In this document: piece by piece, positions 39,328-64,000 of the stretch | How positions within the stretch are numbered: position 1 is the first letter of the stretch | Layout: the number at the start of each line of letters is the position of its first letter | Source of the DNA: Paroedura picta | Lineage: Eukaryota; Chordata; Lepidosauria; Squamata; Gekkonidae | Reading direction: 5' to 3' | Length of the DNA stretch: 64,000 bases | NCBI RefSeq assembly: GCF_049243985.1 | Contig: NC_135386.1 | Span: 17,390,202 to 17,454,201 of the forward strand | Position numbers and translations under genes: made by a program | The notes under the pieces: generated by a model | What the model was told of the DNA's origin: nothing | Database searches by the model: none | What the model saw: only the letters and a program-made list of their open reading frames with translations

Positions 39328-39585
39328 GCAGAGAAGAAGAGCTTCTTATAAATATACAGTGCTTTTTTATTCCTTGGAACCTCCAAAGGCAGACTATCCC
39401 CTTCCCTTCCTCTCCCCACCACTGACACCCTATGAGGTACTGTGAGACAGAGAGAGCTCTGAGAGAACTGTGCATGGCCCAAGGTCACCTAGCTGGCATC
39501 TTGCAGAGGAATAGGGACTTGAACCCAGTTCTCCATATCAGAGTCTTGCGCCTTTAACGACTTCCCCAAACCGACTCTCGGAGAA
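39328..39585 (-). repeat. tRNA-derived SINE
   Basis: AGAAGAAGAGCTTC tail side, CCTTCCCTTCCTCTCCCCAC, and head GGGACTTGAACCCAGTTCTC. Confidence 0.8.
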
Positions 39586-39799
39586 TAGAATGAATAAAAA
39601 TCCACATGAATAAAGGAAGAATCACACTGTAGACTAAAAAAACACACCCACATATGCTGTACTGCGACTGGGCCACGCTTTATTACTAGCCTGGCTCTTG
39701 GATTAAGCTTTTCCGCAGCCCGTGGGAACAGAAGCACACAACAAGGAGGAGAGCAGCACAGGCCTCGTCCTTTGGCTTTAGGGGGCCAGAGAATCCAGA

Positions 39800-40018
39800 G
39801 CAAGGGAAGTTATAATGCCCCTCTCGTTCACGTGGAATCTAATGTCCAGTTCTGGGCTCAGCAGTTCAAGAAGGACATTAGCAAGTTTAGGGGATGTGTC
39901 ACTTGCAAAAGAGGAGGCCGAGGGGAGACAGGAGAAAAGCGTCTAGCTCTGTCAAACGTAGAGACCGGACTGGATGGCCCTCAGAGGTCTCTTCCAGCTC
40001 TGTTGCGATTCTGCTTCC
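39800..40018 (+). repeat. CR1 LINE fragment, internally deleted
   Basis: GAAGTTATAATGCCCCTCTC and GTCCAGTTCTGGGCTCAGCA come from the ORF2 region; GACTGGATGGCCCTCAGAGG to GCTCTGTTGCGATTCT is the 3' tail. Confidence 0.6.
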
Positions 40019-40382
40019 CAAAAGCTTTGCGGAGGCAAAAGGAGCCTCTGAGCACAGCAGCGGTGGCTTGGGTTTCGGCCTCCTCTCCAATCCCGGCTCC
40101 CTCCGAGCGGCAGCATAATGGCAGCGGTTGTTCTTTGTTCCCGGGGCAGGCCAGAGCTGTGACTCAGCAACTGGAGAACAAGGAGGAGAAGCGAGAGAGA
40201 GGGACCCCCCCCCAAAAAAAAAGGCAGAAGGGGAAGACCCCTCAGTGCGCCCAAACTCTTTGCAAATACCTCCTGGTTGCCGGGATCCCCTTTTTGTGAA
40301 ACCGGTTAAAAGGGGAGCATTACTTCCGTCTCGCGCCTGGAAAAGATTTTTCTTGCCAATAGGATTTCTCTTTCGAATATGA

Positions 40383-40660
40383 GGAAGGACTGTGGCTCAG
40401 TGGTGGAGCCTCTGCTTGGCATGCAGGAGGTCCCCGGTTCGGTCCCCGGCATCTCCAGTTGAAGGACCAGGTGATGGGAAAGACCTTTCCCTGGAAAGCT
40501 GCTGCCAGGCCGAGCCGACAAGACAGAACTTGAGAGACTTGACTCAGTAGACAGGAGCTTCATTTAGGGAAGGCTCCATGGCTCAGTGGCGGAGCCTCTG
40601 CTTGGCAGGCAGGAGGCCCCCGGTTCAATCCCTGGCATCTCCAGTTAAAAGGACGGGGTA
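40383..40660 (+). repeat. Second-family tRNA-derived SINE, two copies in tandem
   Basis: Copy 1 (40383-40565): GACTGTGGCTCAGTGGTGGA (box A) and GGTTCGGTCCCCGGCATC (box B), then the body to CAGGAGCTTCATTTA. Copy 2 (40567-40660) repeats the head with GGTTCAATCCCTGGCATC and then stops. Confidence 0.8.
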
Positions 40661-41640
40661 CGAGGTGGCAGCTGACACATACCTTGGGACCCTCAGGATT
40701 TTTAGCCACGTATTGTTCAAACATGGCTGCACGGTGACCCCTTCGGGAGATAAGAGGCGGAGGGGAGCGTTCCAGGCTGACAGGATTATTTCCCAGCAGG
40801 GCAGAGCACAGCACAGATTACAAAGAGATCTGTGGGGAAATCAGGCAGGGAACGCTCCGTCAAAACGCCCGGCTGCCACCACAAATCAAGGCGCTGAGAA
40901 ATGCAATAGATAAAGACGGAGATTTTGTCTTTTACACCTTCTGATATTCGCCTCTGCCATTTCTCTTAGCCCTTTTCTGTTTCTTTTTTTAAAAACAGCA
41001 GAATGAGCACTTTTCGGACCACGGAGGTCAATTGGTGGGTTTCTTTTAAGGAAACCGAGGGTTGCAAACTCCATGGTGGGAAATCCTTTAAGATTTCTTG
41101 TGTGTGTTTGTGTGTGTGTGTGTGTGGAGCCTGTTAGGTCTGTTCTCTAGAGTTGACATTTCCTCCAGGCTCTCTGGCAGGGAGAGCCATCAAAATCCTG
41201 AAAGACTGTCCCAGGGCTTTCCTGGAGGTTGGCAACCTTGTGCAGAAAGCTCCCCCTTACCCATTTTGTCCTCTTGACTCCTCCCTGGGCTGGTTAAAAA
41301 ATTAAATCTCCCCCAAGTGGAGTAATCCCGGCTGGGAATGACTGTTCTAGCCACACTTCTTCACCGTCTCCCGGATTTGTCATGAGGAGGCCTTCTGCCA
41401 AACAATTTGTCTACAGCCGGTTCCCCCAGGAGCGAGGCTGGGAGACCCTAAGGTCCCTACCCTGGTTGAACGAAGACACCTTCGACTCCACCTGTCACAG
41501 GTAAATTAAGTCCTCCACTTTCCTAAAACCGGGTTGTCTCCTGCCTTTAACCTCTTCGCTCCTCTCCATGAGGCCGCAGTTTCCGGTTACTGGTTTAGGT
41601 AAAGGGTGGCCAGACCCACTCACTCAGTAAGGGACTATTG

Positions 41641-41776
41641 CAGGGGTAGTCAAACTGTGGCCCTCCAGATGTCCATGGACTACAATTCCCAGAAGCCCCT
41701 GCCAGCATTCGCTGGCAGGGGCTTCTGGGAATTGTAGTCCATGGACATCTGGAGGGCCGCAGTTTGACTACCCCTG
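41641..41776. mobile_element. hAT-type MITE, palindromic, with intact TSD
   Basis: CAGGGGTAGTCAAACTGTGG to its complement CCGCAGTTTGACTACCCCTG. The 66-bp arms differ by one base around an ATTC loop. The 8-bp duplication GACTATTG lies at 41633-41640 and 41777-41784. Nearly identical to the copy at 25742. Confidence 0.94.
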
Positions 41777-42077
41777 GACTATTGCATTTGATCTGATTGA
41801 GTCAGATTAGATATTGATAACAGCCAGCCCTTCAGGAAGACTCTTTGAGTAGCTCCCTGAAAATGGTCCAAGGCTTGTGTTGGAGCTCCCTCTGCTGGTC
41901 ACTGGAGTCCTTTACAACTCAAAAGAAAAGCAAGGGGCGCCTTAAAAGCTTATTGGCTTTCTTCCGGCAGAATTTTACCCTGGAATAAAAATTTGAAAAA
42001 AAGTTTATCGCACTTGTGAACCGAGCTCGAAATTGCATATATGCCCATTTTTCTCTTTAAATAGATGGAGAGGCTGT

Positions 42078-42285
42078 GAGTGTGGAGGCTAAGAGCGGGG
42101 GGGGGGGGGGCTCTAATTTGGAGAACTAGGTTTGATTCCCCCACTCCTCTACACGCAGTCAGCTGGGTGACCTTGGGCTGGTCGCAGTTCTTTCGGAGCT
42201 CTCTCAGCCCCACCTACCTTGCAGATTGTGGGGGGAGCCACTTGGAGACTCCTTCAGGCAGTGAAAACCAGAGAACAACAACAAC
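42078..42285 (+). repeat. tRNA-derived SINE
   Basis: GAGGCTAAGAGCGG head with a G run, GGTTTGATTCCCCCACTCC and GAGACTCCTTCAGGCAGTGA. A short antisense piece follows at 42335-42405. Confidence 0.75.
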
Positions 42286-42574
42286 AAAAAAGCTCTTCTG
42301 TGTTCTTCATTGGGGAATATCTGTTTGGCACCCCCCAGAGGAGGAGGGAATTGATTTTATACTCTGCTTTTCACCACCCAAGGCAGTTTCAAAGCAGCTT
42401 ACCTTCAGTGGAAGGAAGTCTTTTATAAAAGGCATTTAGGATTTATTTTTAAGCCATGATGAAAAAAGGGCTAATGCTGCTTTTCACAGGGTTGTTGCGA
42501 AAAGCCAAGTTTCTTCCGTTGCCTCCGTTCTGGCTTTGAGATTCAGAGATTGACTGCCCCTGAATGGGGAGGTT

Positions 42575-42700
42575 TCCTTCAGCCGCCATGGCAGGTAGCC
42601 AGACCTCTCCTCCATGAATCCTCAAGCTGTTTATCCCTGTGGATATCACTACATCCTCTAGCAGCAAATTCCACATGGAAAATTTTTTAAATTTATTTTG
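42575..42700 (+). repeat. CR1/L2-like LINE fragment
   Basis: CCTCCATGAATCCTCAAGCT, then TATCACTACATCCTCTAGCA and GCAAATTCCACATGGAAAA. Confidence 0.5.
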
Positions 42701-43162
42701 GGATTTATTTGAATCGCTCTCAAGGCATTTAACGATAGGCCATCTGGGAGGTCCTTCACTTCCAGGGCTGCTGTAAATTAGAAACAGCCTGAAAGAACGT
42801 AACGTGCATCTACTTGAATAACTCCCTTCCTCGGGCAGATAACATGGGTGAGATGAATAAACCAAGCTGCCGGTTGACTCGGTGATATTCCTAAAGCGAG
42901 TCTTAATAAAGGATCAGCATCTCCGAAACAGCTGCTGGAAAACGCACCGGTCCCCGCACAGATACCTGAGACGTGCCATCTGGTTTGTTCTGGGCCGGCG
43001 TTTTGAATCAGCAGGACTTTGTGTCCTGAAATCCAACACCTGAATGTCTCCCGGAGCGCGCAGAAAAGCAGCAGAGTATCCTCTAGGGCAGGAGGAGGGC
43101 AGAGATAAACCCGTCTCCCCATGTCCAGGTACACAGTGGGCATGTTGACGAGGCATTGTGTT

Positions 43163-43420
43163 CAGAGCCAGCGTGGGGTTGTGGTTAAACAGCGGCAGCC
43201 TCTAAATCCAGAAAACCGGGTGATTCCCACACCTCCTCCACATGCAGCCAGGCTGATGACCTTGGGCGCGTTCATAGTTCTCTTAGAGTTGTTCTCTTAA
43301 AGCTCTCTCAGCCACACCTGCCCTGTTGTGCGGACAGGAAAGGAAGAGGGTTTGTAAGCCGCTTTGGGACTCCGTCGGGTAGTGAAAAGTGGGGTATTAA
43401 AATCCCCAGCTTTTCTTCTC
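43163..43420 (+). repeat. Full-length tRNA-derived SINE
   Basis: AGAGCCAGCGTGGGGTTGTG head, CACATGCAGCCAGG, GTTTGTAAGCCGCTTTGGGA and GCTTTTCTTCTC tail. Confidence 0.85.
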
Positions 43421-44654
43421 CACAGAAGCAGGTCCTCAAATGCCTTGTGCCGCAACAACTTGGGTGAAACACTCTGCGATTTGCCTTCTCCCGCCTCAAA
43501 AGCTGGATGCAGCTGACCCTCTGGGGCTGAGAGTCTCTCCCCCCACTCCAAGACTTTGAACAGCCCATCCAATAATAAAAGAGGTGACTGAAATACGGGG
43601 CTGACCCCTTGCATGGACAGTTCATTTTGGATTGGGTTTATACCACTTGCAAACGTGAAGGGACACAACAGACTTGCAGGACGATCCGTGTCTCGTTCTG
43701 GAGTGCTGGAGCCATCCCTGCACACAACCCCCTTTCAGAAGAGTTCCCCCCAAAGGGGCAGGTCTCCTTCAAGGAGTAGCAGGATTCTTTACCAGCTAGG
43801 AGTCTTTAAGACATCTTTGTGTGCTCAACAGCAGTGTGGACAACCTTCCGGGCATTGCAACAAGCAAGAAAACGAACACAGATATAATAAATGAAAACCT
43901 TTTCCCCCAGAGAGGGAGGGGGAAAGACAGTTCCAAGCCAGCGCTATAAGAAAGAAATGTGAGTCCCATGAAATTCTGAAACACCAGGTTTTACACACGG
44001 TAAAACGGATTCTGGGTCAGATTTGCAGCTGGAATTCAGAAGCCAATACTGTTCTGGCAAAGAAAAAGGTGGGTGAGGGCGAGGGGGGAGGGGAATCAAT
44101 AACCATCCTTTTTCTAGCAGTGCATTTTCTTTCCCAAGTCCTTCACTTGGCTTTGTGCACAAGAATAGAACCATCAAGCACTCCAAAGCATGTGCAGTTA
44201 GAGAAATGGGTTTCCAAAATGGGTCGACAGGGATGTTAAAACAGCAAACTGAGCCAAGGAACCCTGCAGCTGTGACGGACAACACTAAAAACCAGGCCTC
44301 GAGTGCTAAAGTAACAGCAAGGGAAGGGTTAATTCTTTTCTGAGAAGAATTTTAGTCAGAGGAAGCGTTCTTGACTACTAGTCTGGATTCAGTAGTTCTT
44401 CATGGTCGGAAGGACTGGGAAAGATATTTGGCAGAGTGTTTTGGGGCAGTGTTATGAGACTCCCCGTTCAGGCCAAAGGAAAAGGGAGCAGTCTTCTAGC
44501 GAGAGGAGGAGGATCAATGCCCAGTGAAAAAGGGAAAATTGGAGGAGGATTTCCTTGGACTGGTGTGGAAAGAAACTTAATTCAGACACCACAGAAGTTA
44601 GAGGGAAAACGGCGATTCTATGAAATTTCCCCGAGAGAAGAGTCCCCGTTTTCC

Positions 44655-44916
44655 TAGGCAGCACAGACATTTTGTTTATTCTTATTTACATTTAAAATGA
44701 CTGAGGTTGCTGTACAAGCGTCTCCTCATATGGCACCGGTCAGACTTTTATAAAACAAGAAGAAAGCGAGGTGGTTTTGACAGATCTGCACCGGAGGCAG
44801 ACACTGGGAGGGGACGGGCTGGTCTCGGGTTCTGTGTTCGGTTCAGCCACTGAATGTGTGTCTCTGTCTGCAGCTCCGGGGGGGGGGGGGTAGGGGGATG
44901 CAGAGGGGGGGGGGCG
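44655..44916 (-). other. DPP8: DPP8 3' UTR (short form)
   Basis: From the stop codon to just past the AATAAA hexamer. It contains C-rich runs (complement of the G runs at 44879-44916). Longer forms using distal signals cannot be excluded. Confidence 0.6.
44675..44680 (-). terminator. Poly(A) signal AATAAA of DPP8
   Basis: AATAAA on the minus strand about 240 nt after the stop codon; cleavage would be expected near 44650-44665. It is the first canonical hexamer downstream of the stop. Confidence 0.7.
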
Positions 44917-61368
<16,452 letters not shown>

Positions 61369-61408
61369 CTTGCATGCTGGGGCCTGGAAAGAAACCCGGA
61401 AACCCTCC

Positions 61409-61692
61409 ATTGTAGGAGGAGAAGGAGAAAAAGAAAGGAGAACAGCTGATGCTTTTATACCCTGTTTCTTACTAACCAAAGGAGTCTCAAATTGATTTAC
61501 AATCGCCTTCACTTTCCTCTCCCCGCAACAGACACCCAGGGAGGTAGGCGGGGCTGAGAGAGCTCTGTGAGAACAGCCCTAATCAGGACTGTGACTAGCC
61601 GAAGGTCGCCCAGCTGGCTGCGTATGGAGGAGCGAGGAATCAAACCCGATTACTCCAGATCAGAGGCTGCCCCTCTCTAACCACTCTCAAGA
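61409..61692 (-). repeat. tRNA-derived SINE upstream of DPP8 first coding exon
   Basis: Sense to the gene. Its pyrimidine-rich tail (complement of GGAGGAGAAGGAGAAAAAGA) ends about 25 nt before the acceptor at 61384; head GAGGAATCAAACCCGATTAC. Confidence 0.85.
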
Positions 61693-62429
61693 TCTTCCGC
61701 AGCACCCAAGGCCCGGCCCGAAGACGTCGGAATTGCAACCAGCACAGCCGTTCCTGTGTTACCAAACCGTGACAATAACGGAGGATCTTTTCCCAAGCAA
61801 CATTGTTTCAAACAGTACTGAATTCAAAGCTCCAGACCATAACAAGCAACAATGGCTAGAAAACACAAAAAATGCCAATTCGTGATTTAACTGTATTCGT
61901 TCATGTTCCCCCGGGGAACGGCTGTGCCGTTTGTATTTTCGTTACCTATCTAGTGGGGCTCTGTTAATGCTTTGTGGGGCCAAAGATGTGATGCCAGACC
62001 CAGCGTTGCTTTGCCGTTGCTGGACTCGCATTTTGACAACCTACTTAGAAATGTGGGCAGAAGCATCCTTGACAGCATCTCTGCTTTCAAACACCCATCC
62101 TGCAGGGACCAGTGCTGGATCAGACCCTCAGCCTGTATTGCCTGCTCTGGCAGGCGGCTGCCCATCAGGGCCTCACAGCCAGAGGTCTTGTGCCTCTCTA
62201 CCGCCTGGTCCCCTCAAGTGGATTTGCTGCCAGGGATTGAACCCGGGATCCCAGTCCCCTGGGAAGGACAGGAGCCTTCTTGGACAGACTGCCTGTTCTC
62301 GTAATTAAGGGGATGACCACAGACAATGTGCCTGAGCCAGCCCCTCACCCCCTCCTTGGGCCCACGGTGCTGCCAGCCGGCTTTGAGCTGACCCTGGAGA
62401 CCAAGCTAAGCGGTCAAGCCAGGCTGATG

Positions 62430-62600
62430 GACTGGCAGACCCTCCACGGCAAGGCAATGTGGCACTGCAGTTATGGCATAAGACCCAGATTCAAATCTTG
62501 CCGTCTTCAGAGAAGCTCACAGAGTGACCTTGGCCCAGGCTTTCTCTTTCTCAGCCTGCCCTACCTCTCAGGGTTGTGGTGAGGAGCTGGGAAGCCACAC
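62430..62600 (+). repeat. Older tRNA-derived SINE
   Basis: GGCACTGCAGTTATGGCATA, CCCAGATTCAAATCTTGCC, GAGTGACCTTGGCCCAGGC and CTCAGGGTTGTGGTGAGGAG. Confidence 0.55.
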
Positions 62601-62639
62601 ATGCCGTTGTGAGCGGGTAAAAACAGGCCAGATGCGTTC

Positions 62640-63194
62640 AGAGAGGCTGGGGATCAAGGCGGCGGCGGCGGCGGGGGGGGGATCACCTAGGGGTCCCTGC
62701 AGTGTTGGGGGGGCTTTTCTGGCCCACTGTCCCAGCCCCCTCCTGAGAGCACCCCCCTCCTGGCTCTTTGCAGCCGGATGGCCCCTCGGTGGGGGTCCCC
62801 CGTTGCATCCCCCCCCCCCCGGCGGAGCCTGCAGCCTCCATGCCAGTGGTGACTGGCACGGAAAAGGGAGGGGGAGGCAGAGAGGGGAGGGGGCAGCAGG
62901 CGGGGGAGGGTGGGGGGGCGCTGGGGGCTCCCTTTCTGCACCCTGGCGCGCCCGCAACTAGCGGCAGCCCTGCCCTCCCGGGCGCAAGTGGGGGGGGGGG
63001 GGTCGGAGATTGCAGCCCCGGGGCGAAGCCTTCGGGGAGGGGGCGCCCCCCCCCCCGCCTGCCTGCCTGCCTGCCTGCCCGCGCCTGGCGACTCACTGCG
63101 GGGCGCGGCGCCTTCCAGCCGGGGCCCGGGGCCGGCGGTGCAGCTGCAGCGGCGCTTCCGTTTCCTCGTCTTCCCTCTGCGAGGAGGAGGAGGA

Positions 63195-63225
<31 letters not shown>

Positions 63226-63560
63226 GCCAGGAGCGGCGCCCCACGCCCTGCGCCAGCCGGCCCGGCCTGCACACCGCCCCCGCCGGCCGCCCTCGAAGCC
63301 CGGCCTGCCGCGCCGCCGCCGCCGCCGCTCCTTCCCAGGCAACGCAAGGCAAGGCGGCGGCAAGGCAGCCCCCTCCTCCTCGCAGCCAGCCCACGACGAC
63401 CCTGCAGGGCGGAGCAGGGGGAGGGCTGCGCCGACGGGCCCCGCGGAACGCCCTGCCGCAGGAGGGCCTGGCGGCACAGAGGGCAGCCCCGGGGGACGGA
63501 GGGGGCTTCTGTGGGGGGCTCTGAGGGGTGGGCTGCAGGGGCTTCCCCGGTGTTCTTGTG
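62640..63560. promoter_or_regulatory. CpG island at the DPP8 5' end
   Basis: A very GC- and CpG-rich block with GGC/GCC triplet runs (63195-63225 and 63313-63331) and G/C homopolymers. It lies about 1.3-2 kb upstream of the first coding exon, which fits the promoter of a housekeeping gene with a non-coding exon 1. Overlapping long ORFs on both strands are low-complexity shadows. Confidence 0.7.
63097..63400 (-). other. DPP8: Possible DPP8 non-coding exon 1 (right edge approximate)
   Basis: A strong donor GCA|gtgagt lies at 63097/63096 inside the CpG island, in the right direction for splicing to the acceptor at 61384. The transcription start is unknown, so the right edge is only a guess. If used, an upstream ATG at 63347 would open a frame that differs from the main one. 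Confidence 0.4.
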
Positions 63561-63727
63561 CTCCGGGCGGGCGGCTGGCGTGGCCCAGCGGGGCTTCTCT
63601 TGCGTTCCGGGGTCTTCCAGCCGCGTTGGACGGAGAGGGGGGCAGCCCCCGCTTCAGTGTCTCGGGCCCCTCTCGGGACTTTCATGTCATGATTTGCAAG
63701 CCCACTCGGGGAAAGTGATTTGCTTCG

Positions 63728-63781
63728 AGGTTGCAAGAAATTAAAAGAAATTCAAGGTTGCAAGAAATTAAAAGAAATTCA
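63728..63781. repeat. Perfect 27-bp tandem duplication
   Basis: AGGTTGCAAGAAATTAAAAG plus AAATTCA occurs twice without mismatch next to the DPP8 CpG island. Confidence 0.9.
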
Positions 63782-64000
63782 AACGTTCTCGTGCCCAGAG
63801 ACGCCATACATTAAAACACTTGGAACAAGCAAAATTGTAACGACAATAAAGTTCACGAAAACCACCGATTTGGCAAGCCTAGAAGGTGCTGCCCGAATTC
63901 CTGGAGATGTCCAGGCCCCACCGGGAGGTTGGCCAACCTCCAGCCCCTCGAACTACGAGCCGCCTCATTACCCCCTGCAGGAATTGCGGGGGAGGGTCTC

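Larger units (their letters stand above)
27194..44654. other. IGDCC4-DPP8 intergenic region: no gene seen
   Basis: About 17 kb with no exon supported on either strand. Repeats account for much of it (listed separately). Unexplained stretches include 29300-30360, 31140-31440, 32690-32860, 36180-37010, 40060-40330, 40730-41100 and 43700-44650. IGDCC4 promoter elements probably lie at its left edge. Confidence 0.65.

Noticed and set aside
62683-63744. Long overlapping ORFs on both strands at the DPP8 CpG island (up to 349 residues)
   Set aside because: Poly-Ala/Arg/Gly/Pro shadows of CG-rich DNA with few stop codons. They fit a promoter island and not a protein gene.

Overview
This is vertebrate nuclear DNA, most likely from a squamate reptile. 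The coding content is two large spliced genes on the minus strand. The rest is filled with lizard-type repeats: CR1 LINE 3' ends, a tRNA-derived SINE with a (TTC)n tail, palindromic hAT-type MITEs and 5S-like repeat pieces. The squamate assignment is inferred from repeat style and protein similarity recalled from memory; no database was searched.

Gene 1 (minus, about 514-27193, continuing off the left edge) is IGDCC4, a DCC-family receptor also called Nope. I traced 17 coding exons: a signal peptide in the CpG island near 27.1 kb, four Ig domains, five fibronectin III domains and the transmembrane exon at 514-619. The cytoplasmic exons lie beyond position 1. All junctions are GT-AG and keep one open frame of about 981 residues. 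Two boundaries needed manual reading: a 108-bp exon at 4659-4766 that lacks a Met, and the acceptor of the Ig4 exon at 10151.

Gene 2 (minus, 44917-61368) is DPP8, a cytosolic S9B prolyl dipeptidyl peptidase. Nineteen coding exons join to exactly 882 codons including the stop, with catalytic Ser737, Asp815 and His847. A poly(A) signal lies at 44675-44680. A second CpG island (about 62.64-63.56 kb) probably holds the promoter and a non-coding first exon. The order IGDCC4-DPP8, both on the same strand, matches the arrangement known on human chromosome 15q22.

Between the genes (27.2-44.6 kb) and inside the large introns I find only repeats, microsatellites and a few AT-rich stretches that could be conserved regulatory DNA. 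No other gene, no CRISPR, no endogenous retrovirus and no novel multi-gene system is supported.

The most interesting signals concern how repeats meet exons. Sense-oriented SINE tails sit directly in front of 3' splice sites in both genes, and a roughly 144-bp (GGAA)n microsatellite forms the pyrimidine tract of an IGDCC4 exon. DPP8 also has a Q in place of the usual R in the DNRGS motif. Several near-perfect hairpins are present, two of them MITEs with intact 8-bp target-site duplications.
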